DNA of 14,220 bases from contig JACQUT010000267.1 in the NCBI GenBank assembly GCA_016267585.1, forward strand, positions 1 to 14,220, written 5' to 3'. This DNA comes from Cyanobacteria bacterium NC_groundwater_1444_Ag_S-0.65um_54_12 (lineage in GTDB: Bacteria; Cyanobacteriota; Sericytochromatia; S15B-MN24; VGJW01). Positions 7,998-14,220 of this stretch are shown here, in pieces; position 1 is the stretch's first letter; the number at the start of each line of letters is the position of its first letter. The notes beneath the pieces were generated by a model, which worked only from the letters and a program-made list of their open reading frames with translations, was not told the DNA's origin and did not search any database. A program made the position numbers and the translations under genes.

Positions 7998-9602
7998 ATG
8001 GAAATCAAGGCATACGACAATTTGCGTAACCCGCGATGGTGCGAACCGCGGGCAGTTCTCGCTGTACCCGATGGCACGGAGGCCGATCTGATCCGCCGCG
8101 CATTCGAACGCCTGGATATAGCTTCCTATTGCCCGCTGGATGTCGGGTTGCTCGAAGGGATGGCCAGTAGGAGCGATACAGTAGCAGCCATCATTGATAC
8201 CAGGGGAGCCGCCGGCACGGAAATGGTGCAACTGGTCGCCCGCACGTCTGCCCATGCTGGGGTGCCAGTCGGGGTGATCGTGCTTCCGGGTGAAAAGGGT
8301 GGTGAATACCTGGCGGTCGGCGCCACGGCGGTCGTCAGCGGGCCCCTCGGTTACGGTGCGTCCTTGAAGCTGATCCGGGACCTGGCCTATCCGATATCAA
8401 GCGAGGAGGAAGCGGCAGAATCAACCGAAAAGGCCCGTCTCAAAAGAATACGAATCGCGTACGAGCGGACGGCAAGTGCCGAGGTTACCCAGGTCTCTGG
8501 CAGTGATGTGCTGGCAGAGCGAATCGCTCGCATGCGGGGGAAGCTCAAGATCTACATGGGTGCTGCGCCGGGGGTCGGCAAGACGTTTGCCATGCTGCGC
8601 GAGGCCCATGATCTGGTAGCACGCGGCGCGGAGGTCGTCGTGGGCGTGGTCGAGACCCATGGACGTGCGGAGACGCAGGATCAGCTCGCACGCCTGGAAG
8701 TGTTGCAAAAGCGACTGATCCCGTACAAGGGGACACAGCTTGCGGAAATGGACCTCGATGGTATTGTCAAACGGCATCCAGCTATTGTCCTCGTCGACGA
8801 ACTAGCGCACACGAACGTACCCGGATCGCTCAACCGCAAGCGCTACCAGGACGTCGAGCTCATCAGGCTGGCCGGTATCTCAATTCTCTCGACGCTCAAT
8901 ATCCAGCATCTTGAAAGTCTCAACAACCTGATCGAGCGGATTGCCGGCGTCAAGGTCCGCGAGACGGTCCCTGACCATGTCTTACTCGAAGCTGATGAAG
9001 TGGCTTTGATCGACTTGCCCCCCGAGGATCTGCAACTGCGCCTTCGGGAAGGCAAGATTTATGCCCCCGATAAGATTACCCAGGCGCTGGAAAACTTTTT
9101 CACGACGCATAATCTGACCGCACTGCGTGAGCTAGCCTTGCGTGAGCTGGCCGACCGCGTCGATCTGCGCCTTGAGGAGGTACGTACGGCACTGGGCCGC
9201 GGTGAGAAGCCGTCAGGTATTCAGGAACGGGTCCTCGCCTGCATCTCTGCCTCTCCGGACGCGGGACGAGTGATCCGACGTGCTGCCAGGATGGCGGCCC
9301 GGCTCAACGCGGAACTGACTGTCATCCACGTAGCGGGAGAGAAATCTTCGGCAGAGGATGCCAAGACCCTCGACGAGTATCTGGTCCTCGCCGAGTCCCT
9401 TGATGCGACGTTCGTAACCGTCAAGGCGGTGGACATTCCCGAGGGCATAGCACGCTACGCGCAGGAAGCGCAAAGCACGGTGATCGTGCTCGGAGAATCA
9501 CACCGCCCGCGCTGGCGAAAGCTTCTCGAACCCACCATTCAGGATGGTATTTTGGCCCGTACGTCCAACATAGACGTCCTGACCGTGGCCAGTCGGGCGT
9601 AA
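7998..9602 (+). CDS. kdpD: KdpD N-terminal sensor half (KdpD domain + Usp) with added receiver-like domain
   Basis: This 534-residue cytosolic protein corresponds to the N-terminal half of KdpD. Residues 180-405 are the KdpD ATP-binding domain, with Walker A GAAPGVGKT (188-196), VVETHGR (217-223), Walker B LVDELAHTN (265-273) and STLNIQHLESLN (298-309). Residues about 407-533 are a Usp domain ending SHRPRWRK...NIDVLTV. There are no membrane helices and no kinase; those are on the other operon (1619-3175). Residues 1-133 are extra: they read like a receiver fold, with beta strands AVLAV, VAAIID, VGVIVL and TAVVSG, aspartates D25 and D67 near receiver positions, but no lysine after the last strand. 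An acidic then basic linker (134-165) follows. Start ATG 7998 has no obvious ribosome site. In other bacteria the KdpD Usp domain can bind c-di-AMP; whether this one does is unknown. Confidence 0.9.
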   Translation: MEIKAYDNLRNPRWCEPRAVLAVPDGTEADLIRRAFERLDIASYCPLDVGLLEGMASRSDTVAAIIDTRGAAGTEMVQLVARTSAHAGVPVGVIVLPGEKGGEYLAVGATAVVSGPLGYGASLKLIRDLAYPISSEEEAAESTEKARLKRIRIAYERTASAEVTQVSGSDVLAERIARMRGKLKIYMGAAPGVGKTFAMLREAHDLVARGAEVVVGVVETHGRAETQDQLARLEVLQKRLIPYKGTQLAEMDLDGIVKRHPAIVLVDELAHTNVPGSLNRKRYQDVELIRLAGISILSTLNIQHLESLNNLIERIAGVKVRETVPDHVLLEADEVALIDLPPEDLQLRLREGKIYAPDKITQALENFFTTHNLTALRELALRELADRVDLRLEEVRTALGRGEKPSGIQERVLACISASPDAGRVIRRAARMAARLNAELTVIHVAGEKSSAEDAKTLDEYLVLAESLDATFVTVKAVDIPEGIARYAQEAQSTVIVLGESHRPRWRKLLEPTIQDGILARTSNIDVLTVASRA

Positions 9603-9662
9603 ACGTAAATCGTAGAGGATGACCGCCTGAACGGCTACCACTACTTGTAGTTCGTCAAGCAG

Positions 9663-10751
9663 CTACTCTTCGGTTTCGGGTGGCGTTTCAGAATTAATAA
9701 GCGAAAGCTTGACTCTCACTAGCTGTTCTAATTCATCAGTTAATTCGGGATGGGCTAGCAAATATAAACGTGATCCTTCTCGCCCTTGGCCAATACGATT
9801 ATCGCCATAGGAAAACCAAGAGCCATTCTTGACAACCAACCCCATTTCAGTGGCGATATCCAGGACACACCCCTCACGTGAAATACCTTCTTTAAATAAC
9901 AAATCGAATTCTGCGATCCTGAAAGGTGGAGAGACTTTATTTTTCACTACTTTGATTTTCACTCGGTTACCTATTTCAACACCGTCTTTTTTTAGTGCTT
10001 CTATGCGGCGCACTTCGATTCTTACCGAAGCATAAAAGCGTAAAGCGCGACCACCAGTGGTGATTTCCGGATTGCCATACATTATTCCCACTTTTTCGCG
10101 CAGCTGATTGATAAATATGACAATCGAGGCGCTTTTACCAATGGCAGCAGTCAACTTGCGCAGCGCTTGACTCATGAGGCGGGCTTGCAAACCAACATGG
10201 GAATCACCCATCTCGCCTTCCAACTCGGCTTTGGGCACCAGAGCAGCTACTGAATCCACCACAATAAGATCCACAGCACTGGATCGCACGAGCGCTTCGG
10301 CAATTTCTAGTGCCTGTTCACCGGTGTCCGGTTGCGCTACCAGTAAGTTATCGATATCTACACCAAGATTGCGCGCATAAGCCGGATCCAATGCATGCTC
10401 TGCATCGATGAAAGCTGCTATACCACCCGAACGCTGCACTTGAGCTACGGCTTGTAAACTGACGGTGGTTTTGCCACCTGATTCCGGCCCGTAGACCTCG
10501 ATGACCCGACCACGTGGCAAACCACCAACACCAAGCGCTACATCAAGTGGCAAAATACCAGTAGGAATTACCGCGACCCTCATACGAGCATTGTCGCCCA
10601 GCTTCATGATAGAACCCTTGCCAAATTGCTTTTCTATGGAACCGACAGCTAGCTCGATAGCCCGCTGTTTTTCGGTCAAGACGCCTTCTGCTGATAAGCC
10701 GCCATTACGCTGATTACTCGTACTGGTTGATGTTGTTTCTTTGCTGGCCAT
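9663..10751 (-). CDS. recA: RecA recombinase
   Basis: This 362-residue protein is the DNA strand-exchange and SOS coprotease recombinase. It has Walker [10 protein letters not shown] (88-96), [11 protein letters not shown] (113-123), [20 protein letters not shown] with Walker B, loop L1/L2 regions including [28 protein letters not shown], and the C-terminal GREGSR segment. The N-terminus has a Ser/Thr-rich extension of about 25 residues before [20 protein letters not shown], and the C-terminus is short and acidic (SETPPETEE). Start ATG 10749-10751 has the ribosome site AAAGGGG. It converges on the kdp operon with 60 bases between stops and no clear terminator there. Composition is AT-richer than kdp. 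No recX or other SOS gene is adjacent. Confidence 0.98.
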   Translation of the reverse strand: MASKETTSTSTSNQRNGGLSAEGVLTEKQRAIELAVGSIEKQFGKGSIMKLGDNARMRVAVIPTGILPLDVALGVGGLPRGRVIEVYGPESGGKTTVSLQAVAQVQRSGGIAAFIDAEHALDPAYARNLGVDIDNLLVAQPDTGEQALEIAEALVRSSAVDLIVVDSVAALVPKAELEGEMGDSHVGLQARLMSQALRKLTAAIGKSASIVIFINQLREKVGIMYGNPEITTGGRALRFYASVRIEVRRIEALKKDGVEIGNRVKIKVVKNKVSPPFRIAEFDLLFKEGISREGCVLDIATEMGLVVKNGSWFSYGDNRIGQGREGSRLYLLAHPELTDELEQLVRVKLSLINSETPPETEE

Positions 10752-10787
10752 GCAATTGCCCCTTTCGATACAACGTTCGATATCAAT

Positions 10788-10816
10788 AGTTTATCGATCA
10801 TTTTTTCGAAAGTCAA
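10788..10816 (-). promoter_or_regulatory. recA promoter (sigma70 type)
   Basis: Read on the minus strand, TTGACT (10811-10816) is followed after exactly 17 bases by TAAACT (10788-10793), a good -35/-10 pair with a few bases to a likely start site near 10780. Two direct copies of TATCGA on the minus strand (TCGATA at 10765-10770 and 10778-10783 on plus) straddle AACGTT just downstream of the -10, where a repressor could act. They do not match the LexA boxes I know from E. coli, Bacillus or cyanobacteria. Confidence 0.6.
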
Positions 10817-10900
10817 CCCACCAGCTCTAAAACTAGCTAGCCCGTTTCCGATACACCGGAATGTGACCGAAGACCAAATCTGTACTTTCCGAAGCCGGAA

Positions 10901-12187
10901 CTAAATACTAAGCGATCGATAAGCGTTAATTCGCCCTTTCGACCAATAACGGCCAGTACCGCTGATAGGATCAGCCTGTTGCTCAATCCGATCACGTATG
11001 ATCTTTGCACTCTCGACTTTACCAGTTGTCAATCCCAGGTGGCTCCAAAGTAACGCGGCAAGTGCAGAGACATGCGGCGTCGCCATGGAAGTGCCGCTGA
11101 GCTGACGATAGCTATCTGCAAGATAGGTAGACCAAATTCCTACACCTGGCGCAGCGACATCTACCCACTTTGCTCCGTAACTCGAAAAACTAGCCTTTCT
11201 ATCAGCATCGTCAGTAGCAGCTACTGCCAAGCAGACATCGTAAGCCGCGGGATATGATTTGGCAGAAGAACCGTTATTGCCGGCAGCCGCCGCTATGACG
11301 ACACCCTTGTTCCAAGCGTAATTTACAGCGTCGCGCAAAGTAGCGCTAGAAATCATCCCGCCCAGGCTAAGGTTGATCACGTTCGCTCCATGATCCGTAG
11401 CCCAAACTATACCGCTGGCGATACTACTCCAGTTGCCGGAACCCGAGCTGTTCAACACCTTGACCGCCATCAGTTTGGTAGTGGGAGCTAAGCCCACTAC
11501 TTGCCCACCACCATTCAAAGCAGCGATCGTTCCAGCCACATGCGTGCCATGTCCATTGTCATCATCGCCCGTGGTGGTCCCGGAAACAAACGTCTGGCTT
11601 TCAACGACCTGCCCTGACAGATCGAGATGCGTCGCAGCTATTCCGGTATCTATTACCGCCACGCGTATGGATTCCGTACCGGTAGTGAAATGCCAGGCAG
11701 TCGTCTCGGGGCACACGGTGTTAGTCGGATAATCCACGCCAGCTCGGATCTTTTTGAGCCCCCAGAGGCCAGCGGTGGCAGGTTGCTGGTAAAAATAATC
11801 TTGCGGCAAAGTAATTGGTGTCGGCTCTTCGGTGCAAGCAAAAGCGTAAGCTGTGCCATCAGGCTCTACGTATTCTATCCCGCCGAGCAATGCGGAATGA
11901 TCCAGCGCTGTTTGTAAACTCGCCAAACTTTGCCCTTCCACTAGTAAAATCGCTAGAGGGCTAATCTCACCCTTGACAGATTTGCCCAGTATCTCTACCA
12001 GGCGTTTTTTGTCAGTAGCGGTCTTAGTCTTTACCAGGAAGCGCTCGGCATTTCGCACACTCTGAAGTGCAAAGCCAGTAGACTTACCGGGCAAAGAAAC
12101 AACCGTACCGGGAAACCCGCCAGGTGATGCCGTGCAGGCCGTGACGCTGGCAAGAGTAAGCACAACAAGAGCTATCGATCGTTTCAT
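10901..12187 (-). CDS. Secreted lipoprotein subtilase (S8 family serine protease)
   Basis: This 428-residue protein has a lipoprotein signal (MKRSIALVVLTLASVTAC, lipid-modified cysteine at 18). An inhibitor-I9-like propeptide follows (about 48-115: ERFLVKTK...GGIEYVEPDG), then the S8 catalytic domain (about 172-395). The triad is complete: D180 in VAVIDTG, H213 in DDNGHGTHVAGT, S367 in LSGTSMATPHVSA, with oxyanion N304 in AAGNNG. Expected role: broad-specificity proteolysis outside the cytoplasmic membrane, self-processed and possibly staying anchored through the propeptide lipid until cleavage. The ribosome site GGGGG precedes ATG 12185-12187. It sits between recA and the NHL lipoprotein on the same strand, with 149 bases before recA, so it is probably its own transcription unit. 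Substrate unknown. Confidence 0.93.
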   Translation of the reverse strand: MKRSIALVVLTLASVTACTASPGGFPGTVVSLPGKSTGFALQSVRNAERFLVKTKTATDKKRLVEILGKSVKGEISPLAILLVEGQSLASLQTALDHSALLGGIEYVEPDGTAYAFACTEEPTPITLPQDYFYQQPATAGLWGLKKIRAGVDYPTNTVCPETTAWHFTTGTESIRVAVIDTGIAATHLDLSGQVVESQTFVSGTTTGDDDNGHGTHVAGTIAALNGGGQVVGLAPTTKLMAVKVLNSSGSGNWSSIASGIVWATDHGANVINLSLGGMISSATLRDAVNYAWNKGVVIAAAAGNNGSSAKSYPAAYDVCLAVAATDDADRKASFSSYGAKWVDVAAPGVGIWSTYLADSYRQLSGTSMATPHVSALAALLWSHLGLTTGKVESAKIIRDRIEQQADPISGTGRYWSKGRINAYRSLSI

Positions 12188-12200
12188 CTATGTCCCCCAA

Positions 12201-12219
12201 CAATTGCTAATGGCAATTG
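12201..12219. repeat. Inverted repeat in the leader of the protease gene
   Basis: CAATTGC (12201-12207) and GCAATTG (12213-12219) are perfect inverted arms of 7 bases around TAATG, ending 14 bases before the protease start codon, just upstream of its ribosome site. It could be an operator or a small mRNA hairpin. Confidence 0.5.
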
Positions 12220-12229
12220 ATAATCGATT

Positions 12230-12255
12230 TACCAGTATTATCCACTACCAGTATA
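12230..12255 (-). promoter_or_regulatory. Candidate promoter of the protease gene with 9-base direct repeat
   Basis: TACCAGTAT occurs twice (12230-12238 and 12246-12254), 16 bases apart. On the minus strand this gives two -10-like hexamers, GATAAT (12237-12242) and TATACT (12250-12255), without a convincing -35 for either. Location 45-70 bases before the protease start suits a promoter or binding-site pair, but the call is tentative. Confidence 0.3.
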
Positions 12256-12287
12256 GCGAACTTACTTCCTATGGTTTTTCAGCCAAA

Positions 12288-12312
12288 CGAAAAAAAGATT
12301 TCGTAACTTACG
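12288..12312 (-). terminator. Possible weak terminator after the NHL lipoprotein gene
   Basis: On the minus strand a very short hairpin (CGTAA/TTACG at 12302-12312) is followed by AAATC and a run of seven T (12290-12296), about 30 bases after the stop at 12339-12341. The stem is too short for confidence. Confidence 0.3.
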
Positions 12313-12338
12313 GTTGCCAGGAGCTAGCTGAAAGATGG

Positions 12339-13697
12339 TTAATAGCCAGCCTGCGCCAATCTAGCAGGTGCGAATTTCTGGATACGATTGTTGTTGGAGT
12401 CAGAGACAAACACAAACCCTTCCCGGTCCACCGCAATTCCAACGGGATTATTGAACTGACCGTTACCGGCTCCCATCCCTCCAAATTCGGAAAGAAAAGC
12501 CCCATCGCGGTTGAAGCGTTGGATCCGATTGTTACCAGCATCTACCACGTAGATATCACCGTTGCGATTATCCACGGCTAAATCGGTAGGGTGTTCGAAG
12601 TAACCGGGACCTCGGCCACCGCGATAACCGAATTGCAGCAACAGAGTTCCAGCAATACTGACCTTTTTTATGACGCCACCTGCCGAGGCCGCATCGTCAA
12701 TGAAGTAAAGGTTATCATCTGCGTCGACTGTCAGACCTTTCAGCCCGGTAGAACCGGTTATCGGCTTTAACAGGTTGCCTCGCGCATCATGGGCAGGACC
12801 TTTTGCAGTATCAAAAAGCAAAATCTGGTTATTGCCCGCCGATGACACGGCGAATTGGCCGGTTCGCAGTACCTGAATATCGTACGGCTTATTAATGCCA
12901 GGAAAACTCTGGGCATTTTCGGTCGGTTTTATGTAGGTCCCAAAGGAGCTGTAGGCACGAATCACGTTGCTTCCCGTATCAGTAACGTAAACATCACCCC
13001 CTAGATCGGCAGCAATTCCCTCCGGATTTTGCAAATCATGAATCAAAAACGTCGCGCCGAAACGATTCTCTAATCCGCCTGCTAGATTGAACCGACGCAC
13101 TCCCCAGACTCTGATGGGTGTTTGAATGCTGCCAAAAAGCTGAAAGTTCTCGCGCGTGATGACGAGCAAGCCCGCCGGGCGCTTGCTATCACCATCCCCC
13201 CCGGGATCTAGCGTCAAGGCACGTGGACGATCGAGATTGCCGATACTCAATAAAAAAGCATTAGGAACAGCATCCAGTTGAGCACTTAATTTAATATCCG
13301 GAGCGGTAACGGTATTGCCAGGCAATACCTGAACAATCACATCACCATTGCCTTGCAAATAACTGTAGCCCACCTTCTCTAGCAGAAGCTTTACCCGCAT
13401 CGCGGGTACAGCGTTTAGCATGTAGTTGCCCGAACCATCGGTTTGCGCGGTCAAAGCTGGCGAGACACCCTGGACCTCTATTCGCACGTCTGCTATGCCG
13501 AGACCCGTCTTGGCGTCCACTACCCTACCAGTGATCGTGCCGGTTGGTAGGCTTTGCGGTGGACTGAAGGACCCGCTACCATCTCCGCCATAACCATCCC
13601 ATGGGATAGCAGGTGTAGCTTGCCTGCCACAGCCAAGAGCTAAAAAGACAGCTACCAGCGCTAGCTTGGCTATCTGTTTGGCCATCGGTCTTGTCAT
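12339..13697 (-). CDS. Lipoprotein with carboxypeptidase-regulatory-like domain and NHL repeats
   Basis: This 452-residue protein starts with a lipoprotein signal (MTRPMAKQIAKLALVAVFLA, then LGC; lipid-modified C23) and a Gly/Ser/Pro linker. Residues about 52-138 form a beta-sandwich of the carboxypeptidase regulatory-like type (GTITGRVVDAKTGLGIADVR, TDGSGNYMLNAVP). From about 145 there are NHL-type beta-propeller strands, clearest at 224-245 (NPEGIAADLGGDVYVTDTG), 319-335, 369-395 (PTDLAVDNRNGDIYVVDAGN) and 417-442 (PVGIAVDREGFVFVSDSNNN). It should sit at the cell envelope and bind protein or carbohydrate; no catalytic motif is visible. Start ATG 13695-13697 has the ribosome site GAGAGGA; the ATG four codons later has none. 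It is co-directional with the protease gene but 151 bases away. Confidence 0.85.
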   Translation of the reverse strand: MTRPMAKQIAKLALVAVFLALGCGRQATPAIPWDGYGGDGSGSFSPPQSLPTGTITGRVVDAKTGLGIADVRIEVQGVSPALTAQTDGSGNYMLNAVPAMRVKLLLEKVGYSYLQGNGDVIVQVLPGNTVTAPDIKLSAQLDAVPNAFLLSIGNLDRPRALTLDPGGDGDSKRPAGLLVITRENFQLFGSIQTPIRVWGVRRFNLAGGLENRFGATFLIHDLQNPEGIAADLGGDVYVTDTGSNVIRAYSSFGTYIKPTENAQSFPGINKPYDIQVLRTGQFAVSSAGNNQILLFDTAKGPAHDARGNLLKPITGSTGLKGLTVDADDNLYFIDDAASAGGVIKKVSIAGTLLLQFGYRGGRGPGYFEHPTDLAVDNRNGDIYVVDAGNNRIQRFNRDGAFLSEFGGMGAGNGQFNNPVGIAVDREGFVFVSDSNNNRIQKFAPARLAQAGY

Positions 13698-13744
13698 GGA
13701 AGCTGTCCTCTCGACGACTCCTCTACGATTAACGCCCGCTAATC

Positions 13745-13750
13745 CTTATA
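13745..13750 (-). promoter_or_regulatory. Possible -10 box of the NHL lipoprotein gene
   Basis: On the minus strand TGTATAAGG contains TATAAG preceded by TG, about 48 bases before the start codon. No good -35 is seen at 16-18 bases. Further upstream TTAGA/TCTAA (13787-13801) forms a small inverted repeat that could be an operator for this gene or for the tRNA-like gene on the other strand. Confidence 0.3.
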
Positions 13751-13815
13751 CATTTATCGCCCCAATGCTTGCCAGTCTTGCGAGAATTAGATTAAGTCTA
13801 ACCTAAGGTAAGCAC

Positions 13816-13880
13816 TCCGGATCATTAAGATGAGCTAGCTGTTAATCAGCGGGTCACTGGTTCGAGTCCTACTGCCGGAG
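13816..13880 (+). pseudogene. Degenerate tRNA-Asn (anticodon GTT)
   Basis: The 3' half is clearly tRNA-Asn: CTGTTAATCAGC holds the anticodon loop, then GGGTCACTGGTTCGAGTCC and an acceptor 3' strand TGCCGGA with discriminator G13880. The first bases TCCGG (13816-13820) pair with CCGGA (13875-13879). Only 65 bases separate the ends instead of about 75. The 5' anticodon stem reads GCTG directly before TTAATCAGC, as if four bases (ACTG) had been lost. The D arm lacks the usual GG and normal stem. The T stem ACTGG faces CCTAC rather than CCAGT. It is therefore probably non-functional, either decayed or reshuffled by integration. No CCA follows the discriminator. A strong terminator still stands behind it. 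Confidence 0.55.
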
Positions 13881-13893
13881 CCTCCAGTCAAAG

Positions 13894-13929
13894 ACGCGCC
13901 AGGACTAGCTCCTGGCGCGTTGATTTTTT
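13894..13929 (+). terminator. Rho-independent terminator after the tRNA-like gene
   Basis: ACGCGCCAGGA (13894-13904) and TCCTGGCGCGT (13910-13920) form a perfect 11-base stem with loop CTAGC, followed by TGA and a run of six T (13924-13929). It lies 13 bases after the tRNA-like gene. Confidence 0.85.
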
Positions 13930-13950
13930 CTCGCTGGGAGCGGATCTGGT

Positions 13951-14091
13951 TCAGTTTGACGACCATTTGACGACCAATGTGCTGGAATGGTCGTCAGGAC
14001 GGGGCTCCAGGGCGATCGGGTCGTGGCTGTAGTCGATGTAGTGCAGTATCCTGGCGGAGGACTCGGCCCCTGGGCGGCACCTCCCCACCGC
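13951..14091 (-). other. Unrecognised 46-codon open frame, possibly the tail of a broken gene
   Basis: A minus-strand frame open from the TAA at 14092-14094 to TGA 13951-13953 reads, near its end, ESSARILHYIDYSHDPIALE, which looks like ordinary protein sequence. There is no ATG and no family I recognise. It could be the 3' end of a gene cut on its left side by the insertion sequence starting near 14128. The rest of 13931-14127 holds the short repeats and nothing else I can name. Confidence 0.2.
13955..13996. repeat. Tandem 11-base repeat plus inverted copy
   Basis: TTTGACGACCA occurs twice head to tail (13955-13965 and 13966-13976), and its core in reverse, TGGTCGTCA, follows at 13988-13996. 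The second and third copies form a 9-base inverted repeat around an 11-base spacer. Closely set direct and inverted copies beside a damaged tRNA resemble recombinase or repressor binding sites, but no integrase is visible. Confidence 0.6.
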
Positions 14092-14127
14092 TTACTCCAC
14101 CGTCCTGTTGAAGGCTACGAATGGGAT

Positions 14128-14220
14128 TGCTCCGGTTTTGTGGACACTTCCCCGCTACCATGCGGGAGAGAGGATGTTCACATGTCGAGGAAACCACGAA
14201 AATATACGGACAGCTTCAAG
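14128..14220 (+). mobile_element. Left end of an IS3-family insertion sequence (runs off window)
   Basis: TGCTCCGGTTTTGTGGACAC from 14128 resembles the terminal repeat and leader of IS3-family elements (TG start, GGTTTTGTGGACACT core), and the transposase ORF A begins 54 bases later. The outer boundary could lie a few bases earlier (TGGGATTGC at 14122). The right end and any target duplication are outside the window. Confidence 0.5.
14182..14220 (+). CDS. IS3-family transposase OrfA, first 13 codons
   Basis: ATG 14182 begins MSRKPRKYTDSFK, the characteristic basic opening of OrfA proteins of IS3-family elements (usually continuing into a helix-turn-helix that binds the element ends). The ribosome site GAGAGAGGA lies nine to ten bases upstream. 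OrfA is normally joined to OrfB by programmed frameshifting to make the active transposase. The gene continues beyond the window end. Confidence 0.6.
   Translation, partial: MSRKPRKYTDSFK

Noticed and set aside
9603..9662. Bidirectional terminator between the KdpD sensor gene and recA
   Set aside because: No stem longer than about four bases and no T or A run in these 60 bases.
10828..10900. Short hairpins TTCCG/CGGAA near 10845 as a terminator for the protease gene
   Set aside because: Stems are about five bases and no T run follows on the minus strand.
12132..12581. Plus-strand open frame across the gap between the two lipoprotein genes (149 codons)
   Set aside because: It overlaps the starts or ends of both minus-strand genes and reads as antisense of NHL repeats; no ribosome site or domain.

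Overview
The window is bacterial and falls into blocks of different base composition. Positions 1-600 and about 9660-13840 are visibly AT-richer (the line at 10081 has 24 G+C in 60), while about 640-9650 and 13890-14220 are GC-rich (the line at 8641 has 40 in 60). The tetranucleotide CTAG is common in the AT-richer blocks and scarce in the kdp block. The simplest reading is a GC-rich kdp block of about 9 kb sitting between AT-richer genes (an ABC-transporter ATPase and recA). The two lipoprotein genes and the LolD-like ATPase hint at a double-membrane bacterium, but I cannot assign a phylum. An assembly chimera cannot be excluded from sequence alone.

Layout. 1-600 (+): 3' part of a LolD/MacB-type ABC ATPase. 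623-889 (-): a decayed HicB antitoxin gene with one extra base, running into the first codons of a HicA toxin gene. 909-3175 (-): kdpE and a membrane histidine kinase equal to the C-terminal half of KdpD. 3176-3312: divergent control region with three in-phase TCTTGA boxes. 3313-9602 (+): kdpF, kdpB, a 28-residue membrane ORF, kdpA, kdpC, and the N-terminal half of KdpD carrying an added receiver-like domain. 9663-10751 (-): recA with a clear sigma70-type promoter. 10901-12187 (-): lipoprotein subtilase. 12339-13697 (-): lipoprotein with a carboxypeptidase-regulatory-like domain and NHL repeats. 13816-13880 (+): degenerate tRNA-Asn with a strong terminator behind it. 13955-13996: short repeats. 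14128-14220 (+): left end of an IS3-family element.

How the genes work together. The kdp block is a self-contained high-affinity K+ uptake system: KdpA (K+ channel-like subunit), KdpB (P-type ATPase), KdpC and KdpF form the pump, and KdpE with KdpD controls it. Its notable feature is that KdpD, normally one protein of about 900 residues, is made as two proteins from two divergent operons. The cytosolic sensor half (KdpD domain plus Usp domain) lies with the pump genes and the membrane kinase half lies with kdpE. The sensor half has gained an N-terminal domain of about 130 residues that looks like a receiver lacking the conserved lysine. Between kdpB and kdpA is a translationally packed 28-residue single-pass membrane ORF distinct from kdpF. 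The island ends next to a broken toxin-antitoxin pair, and the right side of the window holds a damaged tRNA, repeats and an insertion sequence, all consistent with past gene transfer.
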